Part shown: positions 35,888 through 44,129 of the stretch, piece after piece
Numbering within the stretch: position 1 is the first letter of the stretch
How the letters are laid out: each line of letters opens with the position of its first letter
Origin: UBA935 sp031556725
GTDB taxonomy: Bacteria > Bacillota > Clostridia > Lachnospirales > Lachnospiraceae
Length of the DNA: 64,000 nucleotides
Assembly (NCBI GenBank): GCA_031556725.1
Contig: JAVBSL010000008.1
Coordinates: 62,001 to 126,000 of the forward strand
Direction: 5' to 3'
The notes under the pieces: generated by a model
Seen by the model: the letters and a program-made list of their open reading frames with translations, nothing else
What the model was told of the DNA's origin: nothing
The model's database searches: none
Program-made: the position numbers and the translations under genes

Positions 35888-35921
35888 TGGTATTTTTTGA
35901 AGTGATATGATAATATAAAAA

Positions 35922-35963
35922 GGCGAAGCAAGTTCGCCCGGAGGAACGCAAAGCGTTCTTCCG
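35922..35963 (+). promoter_or_regulatory. two tandem hairpins in the leader of the lactonase gene
   Basis: Hairpin 1 is GGCGAA-GCAAG-TTCGCC (35922-35938). Hairpin 2 is an 11-base-pair stem with an AAA loop (35939-35963; arms CGGAGGAACGC and GCGTTCTTCCG, one G-T pair). They abut, which suggests coaxial stacking. No T tract follows, so they are not a standard terminator. A weak extended -10 (TGATAATAT, 35908-35916) lies just upstream. Confidence 0.55.
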
Positions 35964-35992
35964 AGGTATATAAATCAGGGAGGAAGAAGAAA

Positions 35993-37057
35993 ATGGCCGG
36001 AAACGACAAGTATGTAGCATATGTTTCAACATATACTTCAGGAAGCAATAATAAGTGTGGAATTAAAATATATGATGTAGATGTTGAGAAGGGAAGATTT
36101 ATCGAAAAGGATCAGGTAGAGATTACCAATTCCTCTTATGTTACCATATCCCATAACCGCAGATATCTTTATTCGATTACGGATTTTGGGGTAGAAGCCT
36201 ATGAAATTTCCGGTACAGGGGAACTGTGTCTGCTTAATTATGCTTCGATCAATGGAATGAGAGGCTGCTATTTATCTACTGATTATGATGACAAATTTTT
36301 GTTTGTGGCCGGATATCATGACGGAAAATTAACGGCTTTACGAATCAGGGAAGACGGCAGTATCGGTGATATAACGGACGAAATCTACCACAAGGGTTTG
36401 GGAAGTATTGCGGAACGCAATTTCCGGCCCCATGTAAATTGTGTGAAGATGACAAGGGACAATAAATATTTGTGCGCGGCGGATCTGGGGATGGACCATG
36501 TAAATGTTTATTCTCTGAATCACACTAGCGGAAAGTTAAAGCTGGTGGATGTGATCAGAAGTGAGCAGGAATCAGCTCCCAGACATATTAAATTTTCTAA
36601 GGAAGGTCAATATGCATATATTGTTCATGAATTAAAAAACTATATTGATGTGTACCGTTATTGGGAAGAAGAGGCAGGTAATCCGGAATTTGAAAAAATC
36701 CAGACAATTTCTACCTTAAATGATTATCATGCCAGCGGCTCAGCAGCCAGTGCTCTGAATCTTTCCGAAGACGGTTGTTATTTATGCAGTTCTAATGCCG
36801 GAGATAATAGTACGATAGTGTATTCGATAGATAAACAGACCGGATTGCTGACCAAGATATTCTGTTTGCCGGTAAGCGGAGATTATCCGAAGGATGCAGC
36901 GTTATTCCCGGATAACAAGCATTTGGTGTCCTTAAATCATGAATCCAATACCATGACCTTTTTTAGTGTTGATTTGGAAAACGGCCTGCTTGTTATGAAT
37001 GGGAAGGAAATAAAAGTAGAGCAGCCTAACTGTATTATATTCCATAAATTGTGCTGA
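35993..37057 (+). CDS. lactonase-family seven-bladed beta-propeller protein
   Basis: The 354-residue protein fits the 6-phosphogluconolactonase/Pgl-like (YbhE) family by repeat pattern. Blades recur every 45-50 residues, e.g. VAYVSTYTSGSNNKCGIKIY, YLYSITDFGVEAYEIS, FLFVAGYHDGKLTALRI and APRHIKFSKEGQYAYIVHEL, closing with HLVSLNHESNTMTFFSVD. The true substrate is unknown; similar proteins may be lactonases or sugar-acid binding propellers. GGGAGGAAGAAGAAA precedes ATG 35993. It is divergent from the pot operon. Confidence 0.8.
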   Translation: MAGNDKYVAYVSTYTSGSNNKCGIKIYDVDVEKGRFIEKDQVEITNSSYVTISHNRRYLYSITDFGVEAYEISGTGELCLLNYASINGMRGCYLSTDYDDKFLFVAGYHDGKLTALRIREDGSIGDITDEIYHKGLGSIAERNFRPHVNCVKMTRDNKYLCAADLGMDHVNVYSLNHTSGKLKLVDVIRSEQESAPRHIKFSKEGQYAYIVHELKNYIDVYRYWEEEAGNPEFEKIQTISTLNDYHASGSAASALNLSEDGCYLCSSNAGDNSTIVYSIDKQTGLLTKIFCLPVSGDYPKDAALFPDNKHLVSLNHESNTMTFFSVDLENGLLVMNGKEIKVEQPNCIIFHKLC

Positions 37058-37174
37058 AAACAGAATGGAAAAAAAGATTGTGTAATGCGCCCTTTTGTGA
37101 TATGCTCTATGTTAGAATAGTGTGTATAAAAATAAATGTTATGTAAATCAAATTAGGGATGTTCGGAAACACTT

Positions 37175-38233
37175 ATGGATAACACTTTTAACGAAAAAAT
37201 AATTTTATATTATAGGAAGATTATCCGCAGGCACCAATGGCTTCGAGTGCCTGCTTTTGTTGTCTTATCGATTATCCTTTGGGGACATGATGCGGTGATA
37301 AAATTGGTGGGTGGCTGGAAGAAATATGCCTTCACTTCTTTTCTGCTGGTGATGTTTTTGGTGGGAAGCAGTTTTACCTATCCGGTTTTCGGAGAAAGAG
37401 AAGGATTTATATCAGCTGAAGCCAAACCGGAAGCGGAAGAGGGCATCAGCGAATCAACCATTGAGCTGGCTGTGGAAAACGAAGTGGCACCGGAAGAAAT
37501 AAAACTTCTGGAGGATGAGGATGTTTTAGACGGATACGAAGATGCGGAGCTACATGGCGTAGAAGATCTGGATAAATATTCGCTGGAAGATATTTTGGAA
37601 GGCAGTGAATTTGACGGAGCGGATCATGAAGAGAACTTTGATGAAGTAGAGGATTTTATCTTTGCTGCCGATGACTGGCGCTTGATCTTAATCAATAAGC
37701 AGCACCCGATTCCGGAAGACTATACGTTTACCTTGGGAACCATTAAGGGAAGTATGCAGTGTGACGAACGTATTATCAAAGAATTGCTGGGCATGCTGCA
37801 AGGAGCTAAGAAGGATGGGGTTAATCTGGTTATTTGTTCTCCTTACAGGGATTTGAATCGTCAGGAAATACTGTTCAACCGTAAGATAGAAGCTTATATG
37901 AATAAGGGAATGTCTTATCTGGAAGCATATAAATTATCTTCCCAGGCTGTTACGGTTCCCGGAGCCAGTGAACATCAGATCGGTTTGGCGATTGATATTA
38001 TCAGCAACAATTATTCCACCCTGGATGAAGGTTTTGCAAATACGGAAGCCGGAAAGTGGCTGAATGCACATAGCCACGAATACGGATTTATCCTTCGTTA
38101 TCCTGAGGGAAAAGAATATATTACCAGTATCGAGTTTGAACCATGGCACTTCCGTTATGTGGGTAAAGAAGCAGCAACGGTAATTTCCCATCAGGGGATT
38201 ACATTGGAAGAATTTGTGGAAAGTTATTTATAG
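37175..38233 (+). CDS. VanY-type D-alanyl-D-alanine carboxypeptidase (M15B)
   Basis: The 352-residue zinc peptidase would trim D-Ala from cell-wall stem peptides. It has an N-terminal cytoplasmic stretch and one membrane anchor (about residues 48-66), then an acidic linker of about 110 residues. The catalytic domain has the zinc-site motif SEHQIGLAIDI (His and Asp ligands) and EPWHFRYVG (catalytic Glu and third ligand). The substrate-binding pattern CSPYRDLNRQEILFN is also visible. No vanX or vanH gene is nearby, so general wall turnover is more likely than glycopeptide resistance. Confidence 0.88.
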   Translation: MDNTFNEKIILYYRKIIRRHQWLRVPAFVVLSIILWGHDAVIKLVGGWKKYAFTSFLLVMFLVGSSFTYPVFGEREGFISAEAKPEAEEGISESTIELAVENEVAPEEIKLLEDEDVLDGYEDAELHGVEDLDKYSLEDILEGSEFDGADHEENFDEVEDFIFAADDWRLILINKQHPIPEDYTFTLGTIKGSMQCDERIIKELLGMLQGAKKDGVNLVICSPYRDLNRQEILFNRKIEAYMNKGMSYLEAYKLSSQAVTVPGASEHQIGLAIDIISNNYSTLDEGFANTEAGKWLNAHSHEYGFILRYPEGKEYITSIEFEPWHFRYVGKEAATVISHQGITLEEFVESYL

Positions 38234-38245
38234 AATGGAGTCAGG

Positions 38246-39364
38246 ATGTACCGTTTACTGAAACAGGAAGGCAGAGCAAAAAGAGGCGAGTTTACTACTC
38301 CTCATGGGGTCATACAGACCCCTGTTTTTATGAATGTAGGAACTGTGGCCGCGATTAAAGGAGCCGTTTCCACAGCGGATCTGGAACAGATCAAAACCCA
38401 GGTGGAGCTGTCAAATACCTATCATTTGCATGTACGTCCCGGTGATGAAGTAATCAAAAAAATGGGCGGTCTGCATAAGTTTATGTCATGGGAGAAGCCT
38501 ATTTTAACCGATTCCGGCGGATTTCAGGTGTTTTCTTTAGCCAGCATGCGAAAAATAAAAGAAGAGGGTGTTTACTTTAACTCTCATATAGACGGCCGTA
38601 AGATTTTTATGGGACCGGAAGAAAGCATGCGGATTCAGTCCAATCTGGCCTCCACTATTGCCATGGCTTTTGACGAGTGCCCTTCCAGCAAAGCGGACCG
38701 CAGCTATGTAGAGGCTTCGGTTGAACGAACCACCAGGTGGCTGGAACGCTGCATTGCGGAAATGAAAAGCTTAAATGAAAAAGAAGATACCATCAATAAA
38801 AAACAGATGTTGTTCGGAATCAATCAGGGCGCTATTTTTGCCGATATCCGCAGAGAACATGCCAAAAGGATTGCCGGGCTGGATATGGACGGTTATGCAA
38901 TAGGCGGTCTGGCGGTAGGTGAAAGCCATGAGGAAATGTACTATATATTAGAAGAAACCGTACCTTATCTGCCGGTGGACAAGCCCACTTATTTAATGGG
39001 TGTGGGAACTCCGGCGAATATTCTGGAAGGAATTGAGCGGGGCGTAGATTTCTTTGATTGTGTATATCCCAGCCGAAACGGCAGACACGGACATCTTTAC
39101 ACTAATTACGGAAAGATTAATTTGTTTAATGCCAAGTATGAACTGGATGACAGTCCCATTGAAAACGGTTGTAACTGTCCCGCGTGTAAACGCTATTCCA
39201 GAGCTTATATCAGGCATTTACTGAAGGCCAAAGAGATGCTGGGAATGCGGTTATGTGTGCTGCATAATCTGTATTATTATAATACCATGATGGAAGAAGC
39301 CAGGGCGGAATTAGACAGGGGAAGCTTTATGGCATATAAAAAAGAAAAGCTAAAAAATTATTAA
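38246..39364 (+). CDS. tgt: tRNA-guanine transglycosylase
   Basis: The enzyme exchanges guanine-34 for preQ1 in tRNAs with GUN anticodons, a step toward queuosine. The 372-residue product has the nucleophile region ILTDSGGFQVFSLA, GGLAVGE and DCVYPSRNGRHG. The C-terminal zinc site is CNCPACKRYSRAYIRHL with CVLHN. The length is standard. ATG 38246 follows TGGAGTCAGG, 12 bases after the carboxypeptidase gene. Confidence 0.96.
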   Translation: MYRLLKQEGRAKRGEFTTPHGVIQTPVFMNVGTVAAIKGAVSTADLEQIKTQVELSNTYHLHVRPGDEVIKKMGGLHKFMSWEKPILTDSGGFQVFSLASMRKIKEEGVYFNSHIDGRKIFMGPEESMRIQSNLASTIAMAFDECPSSKADRSYVEASVERTTRWLERCIAEMKSLNEKEDTINKKQMLFGINQGAIFADIRREHAKRIAGLDMDGYAIGGLAVGESHEEMYYILEETVPYLPVDKPTYLMGVGTPANILEGIERGVDFFDCVYPSRNGRHGHLYTNYGKINLFNAKYELDDSPIENGCNCPACKRYSRAYIRHLLKAKEMLGMRLCVLHNLYYYNTMMEEARAELDRGSFMAYKKEKLKNY

Positions 39365-39377
39365 TAACATTTTAGGC

Positions 39378-39406
39378 TTGTGTTTAATGCAGTTTTTGTG
39401 TATGAT
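39378..39406 (+). promoter_or_regulatory. candidate promoter for yajC
   Basis: TTGTGT (39378-39383) and TATGAT (39401-39406) have a 17-base spacer in the tgt-yajC gap, 27 bases before the yajC start. Confidence 0.55.
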
Positions 39407-39432
39407 ATTTTTTAGACAGGAGGTAATAAACT

Positions 39433-39747
39433 ATGTTATTAACAGCAGGAGCAGCGGAAGGGACAGCAGCTGGGGGTACATTGGTCATGGTCGTTTATGT
39501 AGTTTTGATCTTTGGCTTTTTATATTTCTTTATGCTTCGTCCGCAGAAAAAAGAGCGTAAAAAAATGGCAACCATGTTGTCATCTCTGGAAATAGGAGAT
39601 TGTGTTTTAACCAACAGCGGTTTTTACGGAACGATTATTGACATTACAGATGACACTGTAATCATTGAGTTTGGTAACAATAAAAACTGCCGTATTCCTA
39701 TGCAGAAATCTGCAATCGCACAGATCGAAAAACCGGATGCAGAATAG
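39433..39747 (+). CDS. yajC: preprotein translocase subunit YajC
   Basis: The 104-residue SecDF-associated membrane protein has one N-terminal helix (LVMVVYVVLIFGFLYFFM) followed by the signature RPQKKERKKMATMLSSLEIGD. A small beta domain is marked by VLTNSGFYGTIIDI and TVIIEFG. It follows tgt as in many bacteria. GACAGGAGGTAATAAACT precedes ATG 39433. Confidence 0.95.
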   Translation: MLLTAGAAEGTAAGGTLVMVVYVVLIFGFLYFFMLRPQKKERKKMATMLSSLEIGDCVLTNSGFYGTIIDITDDTVIIEFGNNKNCRIPMQKSAIAQIEKPDAE

Positions 39748-39763
39748 TGAATTTTGTTTAGAG

Positions 39764-39785
39764 AGGCGCAGATATGCGCCTTTTC
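39764..39785 (+). terminator. rho-independent terminator after yajC
   Basis: AGGCGCA-GATA-TGCGCCT forms a 7-base-pair stem followed by a TTTT run. The short gap to leuB leaves room for a separate promoter, but none is clear. Confidence 0.7.
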
Positions 39786-39809
39786 TGTTAGTATGGAGGA
39801 TAGAGAAAA

Positions 39810-40895
39810 ATGGAATTAAAAATAACCTGTATTCCCGGTGACGGTATCGGACCGGAAATCGTAAATGAAACAAAGAAAGTTTTAGATAAGGTGGCAAGCG
39901 TTTATGGGCATACCATGAATTACACCGATATTTTAATGGGCGGTGCATCCATAGATGTACATGGTGTTCCGTTAACCGAAGAAGCCGTGCAGACAGCCAA
40001 GAACGCCCAGGCAGTGCTAATGGGTTCCATTGGCGGTGACACCACTACTTCACCCTGGTATAAACTGGCTCCTAATCTGCGTCCGGAGGCAGGTTTATTA
40101 GCCATCAGAAAGGCCCTTAATCTGTTTGCTAATCTGCGACCGGCTATTTTATATGATGAACTGGCAGATGCCTGTCCGCTGAAAAAAGAAATAAGCGAAA
40201 AAGGCTTCGATATGATGATTATGCGGGAATTGACCGGCGGACTTTATTTCGGTGAACGCCGGACCGTAGAAGAAAACGGTGTCCGTAAAGCCGTCGATAC
40301 CTTAACCTATGACGAAAATGAAATCAGAAGAGTCGCCATCAAGGCCTTTGATATTGCCATGAAAAGAAACCGTCGGGTAACCAGTGTGGATAAAGCCAAT
40401 GTTTTGGATTCATCCAGACTTTGGCGGACAGTAGTGGAAGAGGTGGCAAAAGATTATCCGGAAGTAGTTTTAGAGCATATGCTGGTAGATAATTGTGCCA
40501 TGCAGCTGGTAAAAGATCCGTCGCAATTCGATGTGATCCTGACCGAGAATATGTTCGGTGATATTTTATCCGACGAAGCAAGTATGGCAACCGGTTCCAT
40601 CGGAATGCTGGCTTCTGCGTCTTTGAATGATTCCAAGTTTGGATTATACGAACCCAGTCATGGTTCGGCGCCGGATATTGCCGGCAAAGACATTGCCAAT
40701 CCCATTGCAACAGTTCTTTCGGCAGCGATGATGTTACGCTATTCTTTTGATTTGGATAAAGAGGCTGCCGCCATTGAAAACGCAGTGAAAAAGGTTTTAA
40801 AAGATGGTTACCGGACCGGTGACATTATGTCGGAAGGCTGCAACAAGGTAGGATGTTCCAGGATGGGAGATTTACTGGTAGAAAGAATATGTTAA
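39810..40895 (+). CDS. leuB: 3-isopropylmalate dehydrogenase
   Basis: This NAD-dependent enzyme catalyses the third step of leucine synthesis. The 361-residue product has the family blocks IPGDGIGPEIV, MGSIGGDTTTSPWY, MIMRELTGGLYFGERR, MFGDILSDEAS and YEPSHGSAPDIAGKDIANP. leuA, leuC and leuD are not in the window. ATG 39810 follows TATGGAGGATAGAGAAAA. The stop overlaps the start of the next gene. Confidence 0.96.
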   Translation: MELKITCIPGDGIGPEIVNETKKVLDKVASVYGHTMNYTDILMGGASIDVHGVPLTEEAVQTAKNAQAVLMGSIGGDTTTSPWYKLAPNLRPEAGLLAIRKALNLFANLRPAILYDELADACPLKKEISEKGFDMMIMRELTGGLYFGERRTVEENGVRKAVDTLTYDENEIRRVAIKAFDIAMKRNRRVTSVDKANVLDSSRLWRTVVEEVAKDYPEVVLEHMLVDNCAMQLVKDPSQFDVILTENMFGDILSDEASMATGSIGMLASASLNDSKFGLYEPSHGSAPDIAGKDIANPIATVLSAAMMLRYSFDLDKEAAAIENAVKKVLKDGYRTGDIMSEGCNKVGCSRMGDLLVERIC

Positions 40896-42448
40896 GCAAG
40901 AACAGTTATTTGAAGGATTGGGAAAACCGGGGCTTTCTTGCGGTTATGGTGATTTTGGCGGTTTACTATGGTTACCGAATGTTTGCATTAACCCCATGGT
41001 ATGACGAATTATATACTTATTACTGTTTTATCAGCCACGGACCGATTTATGGGGCGATTCACTGGCCCCTGCCCAATAATCATGTGGGATATTCGGTTTT
41101 ATCGGGATTTTTGGATTTGTTCGGGAATCCTGTAATCGGTTTACGTGGCGTTTCCTATTGCTGCGCCCTTGCCAACGTGTGGCTGATTTACACCATCGGC
41201 CGCCGGCATTTTAAATCATGGTGGTCCCTTTGTACAGTAGCGGTTTACTTTTCCATGAATCTGGTGAACCAATTGGCGGTACAGGGACGCGGTTATACTC
41301 TGGCAGTGACTTGTTATTTAACAGCTTTGTGGATGATGGATATGATCTGCCTAGATGAAAAAGTCGCTAAAAAGCATTACATTATTTTTGCTTTATCCCT
41401 GACATTAGGACTATATACGGTGCCCAGCAGTGTTTACTGGGTGGTGCCTCTTTGTCTGGCGGGAGGAATATACCTGCTATGCAGTAAGAGAATCAGCACT
41501 TTGATCAGACTGATTATCAGTGCCGTCAGCGGGGCAGTCATGACGGCAGGTCTTTATACGGTAATCTGGCTGGCTATCGGTTCCAATCTGTTATCAAAGG
41601 ATAGGGAAGCCGGTTTTCTGGGGCAGACCCATCTGAAAATAATTGTCTCAGCACCATTTCAGGCCATTAAAGCGGGAATTGATTATATGCTGTCAACGCC
41701 ATACATTCAAAGTGTAGAGGGCGGCGGCTTTATAGCAAAGCTGTATCAATGGTTCCAGACCCTCTTCGCGTATATGCAAAATAACGGTGGAATAGTAATC
41801 TTAGTGGTTGTGTTAGTGGGGAGCATTGTATTAACGATAGGATTGTTACAAAAGTCTAGAGAGCAGGAACGGTTTTTAAGTATTTATATGCTGATCGGTA
41901 TCTGGATGCTGCCGGTGCTGCTAATCATACAGCATACCCTCCCTTATTACCGGGTATTTTCTTTTGTGGGTGTTTTGCTGGCTTTTTTGTTTATTGCTGT
42001 TTTGCAAAAAAATTGGGCGATATGGGCTAAGAAAATAACTCTGAAGGATAGTCAGGGGATGGTTGTGGGAGTGATTATGGTACTGGGATTTGTCAGACTG
42101 TTTTCTCCCGATTATAACACCCAGTATGCCATGCGGGAATACGAAATACAGGATGCTTTGGAACATTCGGCCATTGCTCAGGCGGGAAATCCCTGTGTGA
42201 CCGATTGCACCCAACAGTATTTGATTAAATACTTATATAAAATAGAATGTGAAAATCAGGAGATAAATGATTGCGATTTCCTGCTTTTAGATAAAAAAAT
42301 GGCCGATCCGGATTTTGATGGCTTTGAATGGGAATTTTATCATACTTACGAGACCATTCCCTGGGATTATGTAGAAGGCAGTCTTGAAAAAACCTACGAA
42401 AACGAAACATTTATATTATATGAAAGAAAATCAGCGGAGGATAAGTAA
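40889..42448 (+). CDS. GT-C-like membrane glycosyltransferase (family 39/PMT-like layout)
   Basis: The 519-residue protein has about eleven hydrophobic segments and an early acidic loop LTPWYDELYTYYCFI, which matches the DE-containing first external loop of GT-C transferases. Further landmarks are NQLAVQGRGYTLAV and a C-terminal polar domain. Donor and acceptor are unknown. ATGTTAAG at 40889 overlaps the leuB stop, indicating translational coupling, although no functional link to leucine synthesis is evident. The longer frame from 40853 is rejected. The next gene, ilvD, starts 2 bases after the stop. Confidence 0.65.
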   Translation: MLSKNSYLKDWENRGFLAVMVILAVYYGYRMFALTPWYDELYTYYCFISHGPIYGAIHWPLPNNHVGYSVLSGFLDLFGNPVIGLRGVSYCCALANVWLIYTIGRRHFKSWWSLCTVAVYFSMNLVNQLAVQGRGYTLAVTCYLTALWMMDMICLDEKVAKKHYIIFALSLTLGLYTVPSSVYWVVPLCLAGGIYLLCSKRISTLIRLIISAVSGAVMTAGLYTVIWLAIGSNLLSKDREAGFLGQTHLKIIVSAPFQAIKAGIDYMLSTPYIQSVEGGGFIAKLYQWFQTLFAYMQNNGGIVILVVVLVGSIVLTIGLLQKSREQERFLSIYMLIGIWMLPVLLIIQHTLPYYRVFSFVGVLLAFLFIAVLQKNWAIWAKKITLKDSQGMVVGVIMVLGFVRLFSPDYNTQYAMREYEIQDALEHSAIAQAGNPCVTDCTQQYLIKYLYKIECENQEINDCDFLLLDKKMADPDFDGFEWEFYHTYETIPWDYVEGSLEKTYENETFILYERKSAEDK

Positions 42449-42449
42449 A

Positions 42450-44123
42450 ATGAAAAGTGATTCAGTAAAAACCGGCACCCAGCAGGCGCCACACAGAAGT
42501 TTATTTAATGCTTTGGGCTATACCGCAGAAGAGCAAAGACGCCCCTTAATCGGAATTGTCAGTTCTTATAATGAAATTGTTCCGGGACATATGAATCTGG
42601 ATAAGATTACCGAGGCGGTGAAGATGGGGGTTGCCATGGCCGGCGGAACACCGGTTATGTTCCCGGCTATTGCGGTATGCGATGGAATTGCCATGGGACA
42701 TATCGGAATGAAATACTCATTGGTAACCAGAGATCTGATTGCCGATTCCACCGAATGTATGGCCCAGGCTCATGGTTTTGACGGCCTGGTCTGTATTCCC
42801 AATTGTGATAAAAACGTGCCCGGCCTTTTGATGGCGGCGGCAAGAATTAATATTCCTACCATTTTTGTCTCCGGCGGCCCCATGTTAGCCGGGGTGGTAA
42901 ATGGTGAAAAGAGAAGTTTATCTTCCATGTTTGAAGCGGTAGGCAGTGTGGCTGCCGGAACCATGAGTATGGAAGAATTAACCGAATTTGAAGAAAAGGT
43001 TTGCCCTACCTGCGGTTCCTGTTCCGGTATGTACACCGCCAATTCCATGAACTGTCTCACCGAAGCACTGGGCATGGGACTGCGTGGAAACGGAACCATT
43101 CCGGCCGTATTTTCCGAAAGAATCCGTCTGGCCAAGCATGCCGGTATGAAGATTATGGAATTAGTGGAACGGGATATCAAACCTAAGGATATTATGACCG
43201 AAAAGGCCTTTTTAAATGCCCTGACAGTGGATATGGCTTTAGGCTGTTCTACCAACTCCATGTTACACCTTCCGGCCATTGCTTATGAAGCCGGGGTGGA
43301 TTTGAATCTGGATATTGCCAATCAGCTTTCAGCCAAAACACCGAACCTTTGCCATTTGGCTCCGGCAGGACATACGTATATCGAAGAATTGAACGAAGCC
43401 GGCGGAGTATATGCGGTAATGAAGGAGCTGACCAAACTGAATCTCCTGCATACCGACCTGATTACCGTTAGCGGTAAGTCGGTAGGAGAGAATATTAAAG
43501 ATGTAGTCAATCGGAATACCAATGTCATCAAGACGGCGGAAGAACCCTATTCCAAAACCGGCGGAATTGCCGTTCTGAAGGGTAATCTGGCACCGGAGTG
43601 CGCAGTGGTAAAACAGTCGGCCGTAGCACCGGAAATGATGGTCCATGAAGGCCCGGCCAGAGTATTTGATTGTGAAGAAGATGCCGTTAAAGTGATTAAA
43701 GCCGGAAAGATCAACCCCGGTGATGTGGTAGTCATCCGTTATGAAGGACCTAAAGGCGGTCCGGGGATGCGGGAGATGCTCAATCCCACCTCAGCCATTG
43801 CCGGAATGGGTATGGGTTCCAGTGTGGCCTTGATTACCGACGGACGTTTTTCGGGGGCTTCCAGAGGTGCTTCGATCGGTCATGTATCACCGGAAGCAGC
43901 AGTGGGCGGACCCATTGCGCTAATCGAAGAAGGGGATATGATCAGCATCAATATTCCGGAGAATCAGTTAAATGTGAAACTCTCGGAAGAAGAACTGGCC
44001 GTCAGAAGAGCAAAATGGCAGCCCAGAGAACCCCAGGTAACTACCGGTTACCTGCAAAGATACAGAGAATTGGTAACCAGTGCCGCCCGTGGTGCGATTC
44101 TGGAAATCAAAAAGGAGGCTTAA
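42450..44123 (+). CDS. ilvD: dihydroxy-acid dehydratase
   Basis: This iron-sulfur enzyme makes 2-keto acids in valine and isoleucine synthesis. The 557-residue product shows SSYNEIVPGHMNLD, CIPNCDKNVPGLLMAA and the cluster cysteines CPTCGSCSGMYTANSMNC. The C-terminal part has GPKGGPGMREMLNPTSAI and LITDGRFSGASRG. ATG 42450 follows CGGAGGATAAGTAAA; the frame from 42384 overlaps the upstream gene and is not preferred. The next gene, ilvB, begins after 6 bases. Confidence 0.97.
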   Translation: MKSDSVKTGTQQAPHRSLFNALGYTAEEQRRPLIGIVSSYNEIVPGHMNLDKITEAVKMGVAMAGGTPVMFPAIAVCDGIAMGHIGMKYSLVTRDLIADSTECMAQAHGFDGLVCIPNCDKNVPGLLMAAARINIPTIFVSGGPMLAGVVNGEKRSLSSMFEAVGSVAAGTMSMEELTEFEEKVCPTCGSCSGMYTANSMNCLTEALGMGLRGNGTIPAVFSERIRLAKHAGMKIMELVERDIKPKDIMTEKAFLNALTVDMALGCSTNSMLHLPAIAYEAGVDLNLDIANQLSAKTPNLCHLAPAGHTYIEELNEAGGVYAVMKELTKLNLLHTDLITVSGKSVGENIKDVVNRNTNVIKTAEEPYSKTGGIAVLKGNLAPECAVVKQSAVAPEMMVHEGPARVFDCEEDAVKVIKAGKINPGDVVVIRYEGPKGGPGMREMLNPTSAIAGMGMGSSVALITDGRFSGASRGASIGHVSPEAAVGGPIALIEEGDMISINIPENQLNVKLSEEELAVRRAKWQPREPQVTTGYLQRYRELVTSAARGAILEIKKEA

Positions 44124-44129
44124 GATTTT

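Noticed and set aside
37058..37174. Promoter before the VanY-type gene
   Set aside because: A TAGAAT -10-like box exists (37113-37118) but no acceptable -35 at 16-18 bases.
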